A stretch of DNA of 64,000 nucleotides from F23-B02 sp963613665 (GTDB taxonomy: Bacteria > Bacillota > Clostridia > Oscillospirales > Oscillospiraceae), in the NCBI GenBank assembly GCA_963613665.1, contig CAVEAL010000004.1, forward strand, positions 51,218 to 115,217, in the 5' to 3' direction. The stretch's first letter is position 1. Each line of letters starts with the position of its first letter. Shown piece by piece: positions 33,005 through 42,141 of the stretch. The notes below the pieces were generated by a model. That model saw only the letters and a list, made by a program, of their open reading frames with translations, searched no databases and was not told where the DNA came from. Position numbers and translations under genes: made by a program.

Positions 33005-34447
33005 TCATTCCTCCGTTTTAAGACTTTTGTCCTTGAGTGTAAGCGAGAGTATCGCAACTATCACGGATGCGGCGAAGCTTCCCCAGAACACAGCGATAAG
33101 GCCGGCGCCGAGGTCCGCCTTTGCGGTCCATGTATTCATAAGAAGCTGGAGCACCGCAAGACCGACCGAACCGCCGAAGGTGATACCCATGTACACAAGA
33201 GACGTGGACATGCCGATATCCTTGGTTTCGACATATTCAGCCGCTGCGTCGTATATCGTGGTCGTGGTGATAGCGTTGCCGATACCGTAGCAGGCGGCGA
33301 TGATATTCAGCGTGACCAGGTGCTTACCTACATCGGGGCTGAGCCAGAATGCCAGGACACCGATAACTATCATACACACAAGTGAGCAGAAGACAAGAAT
33401 TTTTTTGGGACGCAGATTGCCAATACGGCTGATGATAAAGGTGAAGAACAGTGTAACGAGATAGATGAGAGAGAACGGGATGCCGGATGCCGTCGCGCTC
33501 GTTCCGCCAACCTTCTGCATGTACAGCGACAGGAAGTTTACAGGTGCCATGTTTACGATGCATGCAAATACCGCGATGAAGAAAAGCTTTGTAAAGTTTG
33601 AGTTGGTCTTAAACAGCTCCAAAGGAAGGAGCGCCGCGGAGCCCTTGCTGTTCTCGGTCTTGAGAAGGAATACAAGTGAAGCGGCGGTGATCACAAGGCC
33701 GGCAATAATGATCGGATTGCCCCAGCCCAGGGTGTTGCCGAGGGTGCAGACCAGTGTTGCGACAGCGATAAAGATGATGAATGCCGAGCAGCCGCTGACA
33801 TCGAACGGGGTATCTTTGTAAAATCTGTTTTTGGTGTTGCTAGGGCAGCACATAGCGAAGATTATAAGTCCGGCAAGGTGGAATGCGAAGATGGTGAAGA
33901 AGGTAGATCTCCAGCCGAAGTGGTCAACAAGAAGACCGGCGACCGTGGGGCCGACAACGTTTGTGATGCTGTATGTAACGCCGCGGAATCCGACCCACTT
34001 TTTTCTGTCGGCGCTCGGCCATATCAGGTTGAGCGAAGAAAGCTCCTGACCGCAGATGAGGCCGCAGCCTACACCGTAAAGCACGCGGATGATGAGGAAA
34101 ACGATCATGTTGGGTGCGATCGTCGTGAGCAGGTCGCAGGCAAGCACGATCACAAGGCCCGCCAATATGGTCTTTTTGAGGCCTGTCTTGGCTGATACCC
34201 GCGCCACTATCAGCGTCACAACGGTCATGGCAACGGTCATGAGGGAGTTGCCCGCCGAATACAGGTAGGATGAGTATGTCCAGTCTGCGACTATACTCGG
34301 CAGCGCTACGCCGTATGAGCGGAAGCTGAAATTGCAACCGAAAACTGCGATAAATAATGCTATCGATACTATGGCTCTTTTTCTCGGGTCAATAAAGATA
34401 CCGACATCTTCTTTCAGGGGCTGCGCATTTGATACAGTATTTCCCAT
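33005..34447 (-). CDS. MFS transporter, possibly substrate uptake or export for the OYE pathway
   Basis: A 480-residue major facilitator with 12-14 helices. The MFS motif A-like loop ARVSAKTGLKKTILAG follows helix 2, and GVGCGLICGQELSSLN and GFRGVTYSITNVVGPTVAGL (motif C-like GPxxxGLL) follow. BaiG, the bile acid importer of the bai operon, is an MFS protein located beside OYE and SDR enzymes, which makes a transport role for the same substrate likely here; that remains inference. ATG behind AAAAGGAGATTGAA; 14 bp after the OYE gene. Confidence 0.85.
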   Translation of the reverse strand: MGNTVSNAQPLKEDVGIFIDPRKRAIVSIALFIAVFGCNFSFRSYGVALPSIVADWTYSSYLYSAGNSLMTVAMTVVTLIVARVSAKTGLKKTILAGLVIVLACDLLTTIAPNMIVFLIIRVLYGVGCGLICGQELSSLNLIWPSADRKKWVGFRGVTYSITNVVGPTVAGLLVDHFGWRSTFFTIFAFHLAGLIIFAMCCPSNTKNRFYKDTPFDVSGCSAFIIFIAVATLVCTLGNTLGWGNPIIIAGLVITAASLVFLLKTENSKGSAALLPLELFKTNSNFTKLFFIAVFACIVNMAPVNFLSLYMQKVGGTSATASGIPFSLIYLVTLFFTFIISRIGNLRPKKILVFCSLVCMIVIGVLAFWLSPDVGKHLVTLNIIAACYGIGNAITTTTIYDAAAEYVETKDIGMSTSLVYMGITFGGSVGLAVLQLLMNTWTAKADLGAGLIAVFWGSFAASVIVAILSLTLKDKSLKTEE

Positions 34448-34461
34448 TTCAATCTCCTTTT

Positions 34462-36387
34462 TTATTCAAGTACACGAATCGTGTGATAGCCCTGGTGGAT
34501 AGCGTTTATAACTTTGCCGGGCTTTATATTGTCGCCGATCTGGACGGCCTCAAAGCCGGCATCTCTGATGGACTCGTAGAGCTTGCGGCTTGATCTGAAG
34601 CCTGCCGCAAAGATCACGGAATCGCAAGGAATGGTTTTTTTGCCCTCGGCGGTCTCCACGACCACAGCGTCGTCCAGTATCTCCGTGAGCTTTGTGCTTG
34701 TCATGATGTTCGTTCCGGAGTGCTCTACGAGATAGCGGATGTTCTGATCATTTGCCACGAAGTGATCTGCGGTGAGCAGTATCTTGTCGAGCAGCTCGAC
34801 CATCGTTACGTTCTTGCCCTGCATGCACAGCTCGGTGGAAAGCTCGCAGCCGACCTCGCCGCCGCCGACGACGACAACATTCTGTCCGACCGTCACCTGC
34901 TTTAGCAATACGGGCACGGCGGTGCTGACATTGGGCTTATCCGCACCGGGAACGGGGATGACCACCGGCGCTGCACCTGCCGCGACAACGACAAAATCGG
35001 GTGCGTATGCCTTGACATCTTCAATGGTCGCGGTCTTGCCGAGTCTTACGCGAACGCCGGTCTTGTATACCTGGCGAATAAGATACTCGACCTGTGCGCT
35101 TACATCCTTCTTAAAGCGAGGCGCGCCCGCGGCAGCCATAATGCCGCCCATATAGTCGTTTTTCTCCCACAACTCGACATCAAATCCGCGCTGCGCCGCG
35201 GTGGCGGCAGCCTTCATTCCCCCGGGACCCGCGCCGATAACGAGGATGCGCTTCGACGTTTCGGCCGGCGTAAGCTCAAATTCGTTTTCGTGCATGCACA
35301 GAGGATTGACGGCGCAGGGACGGGCATGACCCTTCATGGCGTTGAAATGACATTCTCCGCAGCCGATGCACGGCACGATCTCATCCAGCCGGTTCTTCCT
35401 GACCTTGTTCGCCCAATGCGGATCGGCGATCATTCCGTGGCCGATCGCGACGAGATCGACAGTGCCGTCCTCAAGCGCCTTTTCGGCAACATCGACGTGG
35501 TTGAGCTTGCCGTGCGCCATGAGGGGGATGCTGCCTATGACCTCGCGGACCATTGCCGCCGCTTCAAGATCGAAGCCCTCCGGCTGGTAGACGCTGCTGA
35601 CCATGCGCCAGCGGCAGGAATATGCTCCGCGGCCGAAGTGGATAAGGTCGACCTTTTTCTCGGCAAGGCGCTTTGCGATAGCGAGTCCCTCTTCGAGAGG
35701 ACGCTCCTCGTCATCAACGCTGTCAAGCGTCATTTTGACCGCGATGGGATAATCCTCACCGCAGGCATTTCTAACCTCGTCAACGATCTCGAGCAAGAAT
35801 CTCTGGCGGTTCTCAAAGCTTCCGCCATACTCATCGGTTCGATGATTCCACTTTGCGGAGGTGAACTGATCGATAAGGTATCCGCCGTAAGCATGGATCT
35901 CGATAATGTCCACACCCGCATCCTTTGCAAGCTTTGCCGACTCACCCATTGCCTTCACGAGTCTCTTCACTCCGTCGGTCGGTATCTCACGGCAAATAAG
36001 GTCAGGCTTGTAATAGTTCGGGCAGGGGCTTGCGGAATACGGCGGAGTGCTGGGATCTATCCAGTTCATTCTGCCTATTCCCGGCGAAAGCTGGATGCCG
36101 AATTTCGCGCCGTAGATGTGCACACGCTCGGCGATCATATGCAGCATATATACATCCTTGCAGCTGGTCAGCTTCTGACACGGAGCGGGCTCGAACTCCT
36201 CGGATGCCGTAACAGCGCCCGTCAGGATAAGTCCGGCCCCGCCCTTCGCGCGCTCGGCATAGAAATTAACATCACGCATGTTAAATCCGCTCGAGTGATC
36301 GGTGGTCGTTCCCATCGGAGCAAGGACAACTCTGTTCTTGAGTATCATGCTGCCGATCTTGATCTCTTCAAAAAGTCTCATGGTCAT
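34462..36387 (-). CDS. OYE-family NADH:flavin oxidoreductase with 4Fe-4S and FAD/NAD(P) domains (BaiCD/2,4-dienoyl-CoA reductase type) I
   Basis: A 641-residue enoate-reductase-like enzyme. The FMN TIM barrel (1-330) begins RLFEEIKIGSMILKNRVVLA and includes YGGYLIDQFTSAKWNHRTDE, then YGGSFENRQRF. A 4Fe-4S cluster motif follows (CIGCGEC, x11, C; about 340-360), then an FAD site (VIGAGPGGMKAAATAA, about 380) and a second dinucleotide site (VVVVGGGEVGCELSTE). Family members reduce activated C=C bonds (dienoyl-CoA, bile acid enones, cinnamate, isoflavones, bilirubin). ATG at 36387 chosen for GGGAGGAGAAA. First gene of the four-gene operon opposite tetR-I. Confidence 0.92.
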   Translation of the reverse strand: MTMRLFEEIKIGSMILKNRVVLAPMGTTTDHSSGFNMRDVNFYAERAKGGAGLILTGAVTASEEFEPAPCQKLTSCKDVYMLHMIAERVHIYGAKFGIQLSPGIGRMNWIDPSTPPYSASPCPNYYKPDLICREIPTDGVKRLVKAMGESAKLAKDAGVDIIEIHAYGGYLIDQFTSAKWNHRTDEYGGSFENRQRFLLEIVDEVRNACGEDYPIAVKMTLDSVDDEERPLEEGLAIAKRLAEKKVDLIHFGRGAYSCRWRMVSSVYQPEGFDLEAAAMVREVIGSIPLMAHGKLNHVDVAEKALEDGTVDLVAIGHGMIADPHWANKVRKNRLDEIVPCIGCGECHFNAMKGHARPCAVNPLCMHENEFELTPAETSKRILVIGAGPGGMKAAATAAQRGFDVELWEKNDYMGGIMAAAGAPRFKKDVSAQVEYLIRQVYKTGVRVRLGKTATIEDVKAYAPDFVVVAAGAAPVVIPVPGADKPNVSTAVPVLLKQVTVGQNVVVVGGGEVGCELSTELCMQGKNVTMVELLDKILLTADHFVANDQNIRYLVEHSGTNIMTSTKLTEILDDAVVVETAEGKKTIPCDSVIFAAGFRSSRKLYESIRDAGFEAVQIGDNIKPGKVINAIHQGYHTIRVLE

Positions 36388-36537
36388 TTTCTCCTCCCGG
36401 TAGATCAAAGTTAAAAAAACAGTAGACGAGTTCGCAGCTATGTTGTAAAATATAGTTGCGCAGCAGTGATGTGTTCGCGGGTGTGTATTTGTTATACCTC
36501 GGTAACACACTATCAGAATATCACCTTGTCGAAGAGT

Positions 36538-36557
36538 TGTCAATGTGTAAGTTGACA
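36538..36557. promoter_or_regulatory. candidate TetR operator
   Basis: Inverted repeat TGTCAA, 8-bp spacer, TTGACA, in the 226-bp divergent region between the OYE-I operon (minus) and tetR-I (plus). TetR-family repressors typically bind such palindromes at their own divergent promoter. Arms extend one further base pair with a mismatch. Confidence 0.5.
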
Positions 36558-36613
36558 CAACTTTAACATTTTAATTTGTTGCAATTGCACAAAAATCTTA
36601 GGGAGGATTTTAT

Positions 36614-37201
36614 TTGAATATCAAAGAATCGAGTGCTGACACCAAGGAGCGCATAAGATCATGCGCCATAGAGTTGTTTAAAAATAACGGTTACGAAAAT
36701 GTTACCGTGGTGCAAATATGCAAGGCGGTCGGGATCACAAAACGTACATTTTACTATCATTACGAGTCCAAAGAGCAGCTTGTAAGCGGCATTACGGACT
36801 ATCTCGGCATTAAAGCCGAGCACTTTGTCGATACGCTGGCGGCACAGCAGACCAATGTCGGCACGCTGTGGGCGCTCATGAGCGTATACAGCATAAACGC
36901 AACGGATTATGGTGCGAATATCATACGCCAGATTTATATCAACCTCGTTCAGGGCAAGAATGAGGGGAAATTTCCGCAGGATATGTACCTGTATAAAACC
37001 GTCGTCAAGACTATCAACAACGCGAAGCTTGCGGGCGAGATAAGCAATGCCGCCGCCGCGGAGGACATCGCGTTTGCGCTCTATCACGGCTTCCGAAGCG
37101 TAACTATCACATGGGCATCCGAAGGCGGCGAGTTTGACCTCGTCAGCGCCTTTCGCCAGATATTCATTACGGTGCTCGGCGTAAATGATGTTAATTTTTA
37201 A
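36614..37201 (+). CDS. TetR/AcrR-family regulator I
   Basis: A 195-residue repressor. N-terminal HTH: TKERIRSCAIELFKNNGYEN, then VTVVQICKAVGITKRTFYYH. The C-terminal ligand-binding part is variable (VNLVQGKNEGKFPQDMYLYK). TTG start at 36614 after AGGGAGGATTTT. Divergent from the OYE-I/MFS/SDR/permease operon, which it most likely controls, with the pathway substrate or a product as the natural inducer candidate. Confidence 0.9.
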   Translation: MNIKESSADTKERIRSCAIELFKNNGYENVTVVQICKAVGITKRTFYYHYESKEQLVSGITDYLGIKAEHFVDTLAAQQTNVGTLWALMSVYSINATDYGANIIRQIYINLVQGKNEGKFPQDMYLYKTVVKTINNAKLAGEISNAAAAEDIAFALYHGFRSVTITWASEGGEFDLVSAFRQIFITVLGVNDVNF

Positions 37202-37220
37202 ACTAACATTTTTTCATGAT

Positions 37221-37252
37221 AACCTCAAAGGCATTTGCCTTTGAGGTTATTT
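37221..37252. terminator. bidirectional terminator between tetR-I and the SDR gene
   Basis: A perfect 12-bp stem AACCTCAAAGGC / GCCTTTGAGGTT with loop ATTT, between convergent genes. Confidence 0.85.
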
Positions 37253-37308
37253 GCTGTCAGAGCGTATCGGAGCTCTGCTTTGGCTCGGCTGTCGGATAAC
37301 GAGAGCCG

Positions 37309-39165
37309 TCAGGTGCAGGTCCAGCCGCCGTCTATAACAATGTTCTGGCCGGTCATGTAGGAAGCCTCCTCGCTGGCCATGAAAATAACTGCCGCATCCA
37401 GCTCCGAGTTCCTGCCGGGGCGCTTCATCGGACACCAGGTGTTGATGAAGTCGTTGAACCAGCCCTGTCCCACCGGCGATTGCTCGGAAGCAAAGAATCC
37501 GGGGCTCAGGGTATTTACGGTGATGCCGTACTGCGCCCACTCATTGGCCAGCTGACGGGTGAGGTTTATAACGCCGCCCTTGGTGGCGGAATATTCGCAT
37601 ATACCGCGGCCGAAGGTGCTGTCGAGCGCGACGCTGCCAAGCATCGACGATACGTTGATAATACGTCCGTAACCGTTTTTCTTCATAAGCTTTGCAAACT
37701 CACGGGCGCAGTAGAACAGACCGGTCAGGCATACGTCGACGGTTGCCTGCCACTTCTCGTCCGTAAGGGATATAGCCCAGTCGTTGTGGCCTTCGCCGGC
37801 GCAGTTTATGAGAATGTCGCAGCGGCCGAATTCCTTTTCGACCGCGTCGCGGCACGCGCTCACCATTTCGGACTTGGTAACATCGCAGCGGAAGGGCATT
37901 GCGCGCACTCCATACTTCTCGTGGATCTCCTGCGCGTTTTTCTCGAGCAGGTGCATGCGGCGGGCCGCAAGAACAACATCGCAGCCGCGAGCCGCGAGAG
38001 CGTTGGCGAAAAGCACGCCTATTCCGGATGAACCGCCTGTTACAACCGCAACTTTTCCATTAAAATCGAACATTATCGTTCCTCCTTGTTTTAAATATAA
38101 ATAATTGGTTTTATGAATTGGTTTTATGACTTCGGGTGTTTTGTTTTCCATGAGCTTGAAGCCGTCTTCGATCTTTTCGAAGCCGTGCATCTCATGGGTG
38201 ATGAGAAGGGTAGGGTCTAATCTGCCGTTCTTTACAAGAGCCATGAGGTTTTCCATGCGGTATCTTCCGCCTGCGCAAAGCCGGCCGGTGAGAGTAACAT
38301 GGTTCACAAGGCATCCGGCATCGGCAACAGTAAGGTGAAAATCCCTGCTGAAGTCATAGCCGGCGACATTGGAAATGCGTCCGCCGCACTTCACCATTCG
38401 ATATGCATCGTTTACCGTGCCTTCGGTCCCGCCCGCGATGATGACCTTATCGACCTTTCTGTTTGCCGTAAGCTCCATGATCTGCGATACGATATCGCCC
38501 TCGGTATAGTCAACAATGTCTGTTGCGCCATACTTTCTGGCTATTTCTTTTGTCAATGCTCTGTTACCGACGGCTATAAGGCGGCCCGCGCCGCGGATCG
38601 CCGCAGCCGCAACACTCATAAGCCCTACCGGGCCTATTCCGATAACGACTGCTGTTTCGCCGAACTGAATATCGGCTCCTTCAACTCCGGAGAAGCCGGT
38701 CGTCACCATGTCTCCGATAAGACCCGCCGCCTTAATGGAAACTCCGTCCGGAACGACCGCGAGATTCATGTCGGCATCGGGTATGATAAAGTACTCGCCG
38801 AAGGTGCCGTCAAGCTGAGAGGAGAGATAGCGGCCGCCAAGGAAGCCACCCGCGTGCTCGTGCAGGTTTTCGGCGATCTCCCGCCCTCTCCAGATCGGCG
38901 TGACCGCGGGTATGGCAACGATATCGCCGACCTTGATGTCCGTGACCATAGAGCCGACCTTTTCGACGCGTCCTACGCCTTCGTGACCGAGAATACGGTT
39001 TGGCCATGCCTTCCTGTGATGCGCGCTATGCACATCGGATGTACACGGGAGCACTGCGATAGGGGAACAAAGCGCTTCAAGAGGCCCGACCTGGGGGATT
39101 TCTTTCTCCATCCAGCCCCAGCTCACGGTGGGCTCGATCACGCCGTAGCCTTTCATTAAAACCAT
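37309..39165 (-). CDS. zinc alcohol dehydrogenase-SDR fusion protein (recent fusion of two genes)
   Basis: One 618-residue frame covering two enzymes. Residues 1-350: medium-chain zinc alcohol dehydrogenase of the clostridial secondary-alcohol (isopropanol) type, with zinc ligands in PCTSDVHSAH and GHEGVGRVEKVG, GDMVTTGFSG (third ligand Asp), cofactor loop GIGPVGLM and GNR...KYGATDIVDY suggesting NADP(H). Residues 365-618: classical SDR (TGGSSGIG, INCAGEG, NVSSMLG, YSATKGG). A 13-bp tandem duplication at 38103-38128 removed the ADH stop. The SDR keeps its own AAGGAGG and ATG (38073), so it can still be made alone. Co-transcribed with OYE-II, 39 bp upstream. Start among GTG 39168, ATG 39165 and ATG 39156 is uncertain. 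Confidence 0.85.
   Translation of the reverse strand: MVLMKGYGVIEPTVSWGWMEKEIPQVGPLEALCSPIAVLPCTSDVHSAHHRKAWPNRILGHEGVGRVEKVGSMVTDIKVGDIVAIPAVTPIWRGREIAENLHEHAGGFLGGRYLSSQLDGTFGEYFIIPDADMNLAVVPDGVSIKAAGLIGDMVTTGFSGVEGADIQFGETAVVIGIGPVGLMSVAAAAIRGAGRLIAVGNRALTKEIARKYGATDIVDYTEGDIVSQIMELTANRKVDKVIIAGGTEGTVNDAYRMVKCGGRISNVAGYDFSRDFHLTVADAGCLVNHVTLTGRLCAGGRYRMENLMALVKNGRLDPTLLITHEMHGFEKIEDGFKLMENKTPEVIKPIHKTNYLYLKQGGTIMFDFNGKVAVVTGGSSGIGVLFANALAARGCDVVLAARRMHLLEKNAQEIHEKYGVRAMPFRCDVTKSEMVSACRDAVEKEFGRCDILINCAGEGHNDWAISLTDEKWQATVDVCLTGLFYCAREFAKLMKKNGYGRIINVSSMLGSVALDSTFGRGICEYSATKGGVINLTRQLANEWAQYGITVNTLSPGFFASEQSPVGQGWFNDFINTWCPMKRPGRNSELDAAVIFMASEEASYMTGQNIVIDGGWTCT
38073..38087 (-). promoter_or_regulatory. 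internal ribosome binding site for the SDR part of the fusion
   Basis: AAGGAGG (plus strand CCTCCTT, 38081-38087) lies 7 nt before an ATG at 38073, which begins the SDR domain M-F-D-F-N-G-K-V. A near-consensus site in the middle of a frame is a leftover of a separate gene. Confidence 0.8.
38103..38128 (-). repeat. 13-bp tandem duplication that fuses ADH and SDR
   Basis: Two perfect copies (coding strand CATAAAACCAATT) in tandem. With one copy the ADH would end Glu-Val-Ile-Lys-Pro-Ile-Ile-Tyr-Ile-stop; with two the frame shifts by one and runs through into the SDR. Confidence 0.92.
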
Positions 39166-39204
39166 CACTTTACGTCCTTTCCGGGTTTTATAACCGAGAT
39201 TTTT

Positions 39205-41154
39205 TCAGTTCGTCTGCATGCCGGCATAGAAGCCGCCTCTTATTGCCTTGCCGCTTTTACCAACCTCAACGCAGTCGCCGACGCAGATCAGCTTCTTGTT
39301 ATATTTCTGCTTCAGCTTGTCGGTAAGGTCGGTATTGGGAGCCATTCCGAAGGCCGCAATGACAGCATCCGCCTCAATAAACTCGGTTTCGCCCTGCTCA
39401 TTGATGACCTCGACGCCGTTGGCCTTGATCTCGGCAACACGGGTATTGCAGCGTGTGACGACGCCGGCCTCCTTGAGGTGTACCTTCAGAGAGTGCTGAT
39501 TGATGAATACCATGTCCATGGCAACATCGGACTTCATCTCGATAACGGTGCAGTCCTTGCCATACTCCGTGGCCATTTCGAGCGCGAAGTCCGAGCCGGA
39601 AAGGCCGCCGCCGCATATGACGAGCTTCTTTCCTTCTATCGACGAAGGAGCTCTGTGCGCGTCCTTGATATCTATAACATTATCGCCGTGGACGCCGGGG
39701 ATGGGAGGCAGCACGGAGTGTGCGCCGGTAGCAGCAATGATCTTGTCGGCTTCGGCGAGCACGGGGCTGTCGATGTTGAGTTCCTGCTTAACGACATTGA
39801 CGTTGAGCTTCTTCATCTGGACCTTATAGTATTCTATAAGCGCCTTGAGGCGTGTTTTGAACTGAGCCTGGGCGGGCAGATTCAAAGTGCCGCCGAGCTC
39901 GTCGCGCTCATAAAGAGTGACCTTATGACCCTTGAGCGCCGCGACGCGCGCAGCCTCCATGCCGCCGGGGCCTCCGCCGATGACGACAACGTTCTTGGGC
40001 TCTTCGGTCTTAACGATACTGAAAGCGTGCTCCTCGTTTGCCTGGGGGTTGACCGAGCACGAGAGCTTGGAGTAGCGTCCCCAAATGCGGCCGATGCACT
40101 CTTCGTTGCAGCGGATGCAGGGGCGAACATCCTCTTCGCGGTTTTCCATCAGCTTCTGCGGGAGGTAGGGATCTGCGATGAGGGGGCGGCCCATCATGGC
40201 GAAGTCGGCTCTGCCGGACTCTATAAGGCGCTTTGCGGTCTCGGGAGTATGGTTGCCTGCATTCAGTATCGGCTTATCGGTCGCTTCACGGGCTGTGTCG
40301 CAGACATATTCCATGCATGCATCTCCGCGGTAGAACGTGGGATAAACAAAATCGGGATGCTCATAGCAGCCGCAGTCAACGTCGAATGCGTCAACTCCGT
40401 TTTCGCCGAGGATCTTGATAAGCCTCTTGCTGTCCTCGAGCGTTCTGCCTCCGGGGATGCGATGATCCATCGAGATGCGGTAGATAACGGGCATGTCGTT
40501 GCCCGCACCGCGCTTGATCGCCTGCAGTATCTCGATCGCAAAACGTGCTCTGTTCTCGTCGCTTCCGCCATATTCGTCCTCACGCTTGTTCCACAGAGGA
40601 GTGAGGAACTGGTCGATTATATATCCAACATGACCGTGGACTTCGATCGCGTCATAGCCCGCGTTTGCTGCGATCTCGGCCGCAAGCTGCCATGACTTCA
40701 TGATGTCCTTGATCTCCTCGATGGTTAACGGGCGGCACAGGATCTTCGGATTAAACACAGCGGGAACTGCCGACGAGGAGAAGGGAACTCCGCCGCACTG
40801 GCTCGGATGGGCATTTCGACCCGTGCCGCTGGAAAGCTGCGCTATGGCCTTTGCACCGTAGCAATGGATGCGCTCAGTCATGCCGGTCAGGTGCGGGATT
40901 ATACGCTTGCTGTCGAAATATGTTCCGTAAATGCCCTGCGCAAGCTTCGGCGTCAGGTATTGGGACGCGGTGATGATCGCGCCGACGCCGCCCTTGGCGC
41001 GCTCCTCAAAATATGTAGCCAGCGTGTCGGACACCGAGCCGTCCATTTGAGCCGCGTATGTGCCCATGGGGCACATGACAAGTCTGTTCTTTATCTCCAT
41101 TTTTCCTATCGAAAATGGAGTGAACAGCACATCAAAGTTAGAATTTTCTTTCAT
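39205..41154 (-). CDS. OYE-family NADH:flavin oxidoreductase with 4Fe-4S and FAD/NAD(P) domains II
   Basis: A 649-residue paralogue of the enzyme at 34.5 kb with the same domain order: FMN barrel (DVLFTPFSIGKMEIKNRLVM; GHVGYIIDQFLTPLWNKRED, then YGGSDENRARF), cluster cysteines CIRCNEEC, x12, C near 346-366, FAD loop VIGGGPGGMEAARVAALKGH, second dinucleotide loop VICGGGLSGSDFALEMA. The pairing of two such enzymes recalls BaiCD and BaiH, which reduce stereochemically distinct steroid enones. True start is ATG 41154 (TTGGAGGCTAAA upstream is the ribosome site). Divergent from tetR-II; followed by the ADH-SDR fusion. Confidence 0.92.
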   Translation of the reverse strand: MKENSNFDVLFTPFSIGKMEIKNRLVMCPMGTYAAQMDGSVSDTLATYFEERAKGGVGAIITASQYLTPKLAQGIYGTYFDSKRIIPHLTGMTERIHCYGAKAIAQLSSGTGRNAHPSQCGGVPFSSSAVPAVFNPKILCRPLTIEEIKDIMKSWQLAAEIAANAGYDAIEVHGHVGYIIDQFLTPLWNKREDEYGGSDENRARFAIEILQAIKRGAGNDMPVIYRISMDHRIPGGRTLEDSKRLIKILGENGVDAFDVDCGCYEHPDFVYPTFYRGDACMEYVCDTAREATDKPILNAGNHTPETAKRLIESGRADFAMMGRPLIADPYLPQKLMENREEDVRPCIRCNEECIGRIWGRYSKLSCSVNPQANEEHAFSIVKTEEPKNVVVIGGGPGGMEAARVAALKGHKVTLYERDELGGTLNLPAQAQFKTRLKALIEYYKVQMKKLNVNVVKQELNIDSPVLAEADKIIAATGAHSVLPPIPGVHGDNVIDIKDAHRAPSSIEGKKLVICGGGLSGSDFALEMATEYGKDCTVIEMKSDVAMDMVFINQHSLKVHLKEAGVVTRCNTRVAEIKANGVEVINEQGETEFIEADAVIAAFGMAPNTDLTDKLKQKYNKKLICVGDCVEVGKSGKAIRGGFYAGMQTN

Positions 41155-41248
41155 TTTAGCCTCCAAATAATATTTTGACTTTCTTATAAAATTTATATAT
41201 ACTCAAGGCATATATCTAAGTGAGCTTATCCGACAGGAGGAATAAAGC

Positions 41249-41851
41249 ATGGCCGGAAGAAGAAATAAAAACGAGCATCCGGGGGATACCAAGGAAAAGA
41301 TCCGCAGCACCGCCATGGAGCTTTTCAAGGAGTATGGTTATGATGAAACATCCATCCCCATGATATGCGAGAAGGCCGGAGTATCGAAAACCACCCTGCA
41401 CTACTACTTCCCCAAAAAACAGGATCTGTTTTTTGATATGAAAAACAATTTCGAGGAACTGTACAGCAGCAGCTTTTACAGAATCGTAGAACAGGAGACC
41501 TTTACCAAGCAGATATGGGAGGTCTTCAATATCATGTGCGAGGGCGATATGTTCTACGGCGTGGGCATCAACCGGCTTTATTTCATTCAGCGCCTGAAGG
41601 AACATGATCAGCGCGGCTTTATCGAGAATATATATCACAAGAAAATGCTGTCCGCGGTCATACGCTCAGCGCAGAAAGCCGAGCAGATACTCAACATGGC
41701 AGAGCCCGATAAGCTCAGCGAGGCGCTCTCATACGCTATGCGCGGCGTCATACTGACATGGTCCATCGAAGACGGTACCATCGACCTTGTCGAATACGCG
41801 AAAAATGTAGTGCGTACTATAATCATGCCTGCGCCCGGATATGATATCTGA
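41249..41851 (+). CDS. TetR/AcrR-family regulator II
   Basis: A 200-residue repressor: N-terminal HTH TKEKIRSTAMELFKEYGYDE, then TSIPMICEKAGVSKTTLHYY, ligand domain with FEELYSSSFYRIVEQETFTK. ATG behind ACAGGAGGAATAAAGC. Divergent, over a 94-bp AT-rich gap, from the OYE-II/ADH-SDR operon, its probable target. It resembles tetR-I in layout, so the two operons may have arisen by duplication of a regulator-OYE module. Confidence 0.9.
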   Translation: MAGRRNKNEHPGDTKEKIRSTAMELFKEYGYDETSIPMICEKAGVSKTTLHYYFPKKQDLFFDMKNNFEELYSSSFYRIVEQETFTKQIWEVFNIMCEGDMFYGVGINRLYFIQRLKEHDQRGFIENIYHKKMLSAVIRSAQKAEQILNMAEPDKLSEALSYAMRGVILTWSIEDGTIDLVEYAKNVVRTIIMPAPGYDI

Positions 41852-42141
41852 AACCCATAGAACCGCAGTACTAATTTTATTGAATGTAGGCTCTATAATT
41901 ATAGAACTATAATACATTAAGATATTATTTTGTCAATATGCATTTTTTGTTTTAGGTACATTGCACAATAGTTCCTACCCCGCAATTGTGCACAAACACC
42001 ATGTTGCTTGGAGTCTTTTTGCTTTTTTTGAATGCGTGCAGACATTTTTGCGATAAATATCAAGTTTGTTGCTGTTAGCACGCAAAACAAAATTTGCCCC
42101 GAGTAAATATTCACTTTTTCCCCTGCGTTGATAGAACGCGA

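Noticed and set aside
30904..41154. A complete bile acid 7-dehydroxylation (bai) operon
   Set aside because: OYE, SDR and MFS types agree, but BaiB (CoA ligase), BaiE (dehydratase) and BaiF (CoA transferase) are absent.
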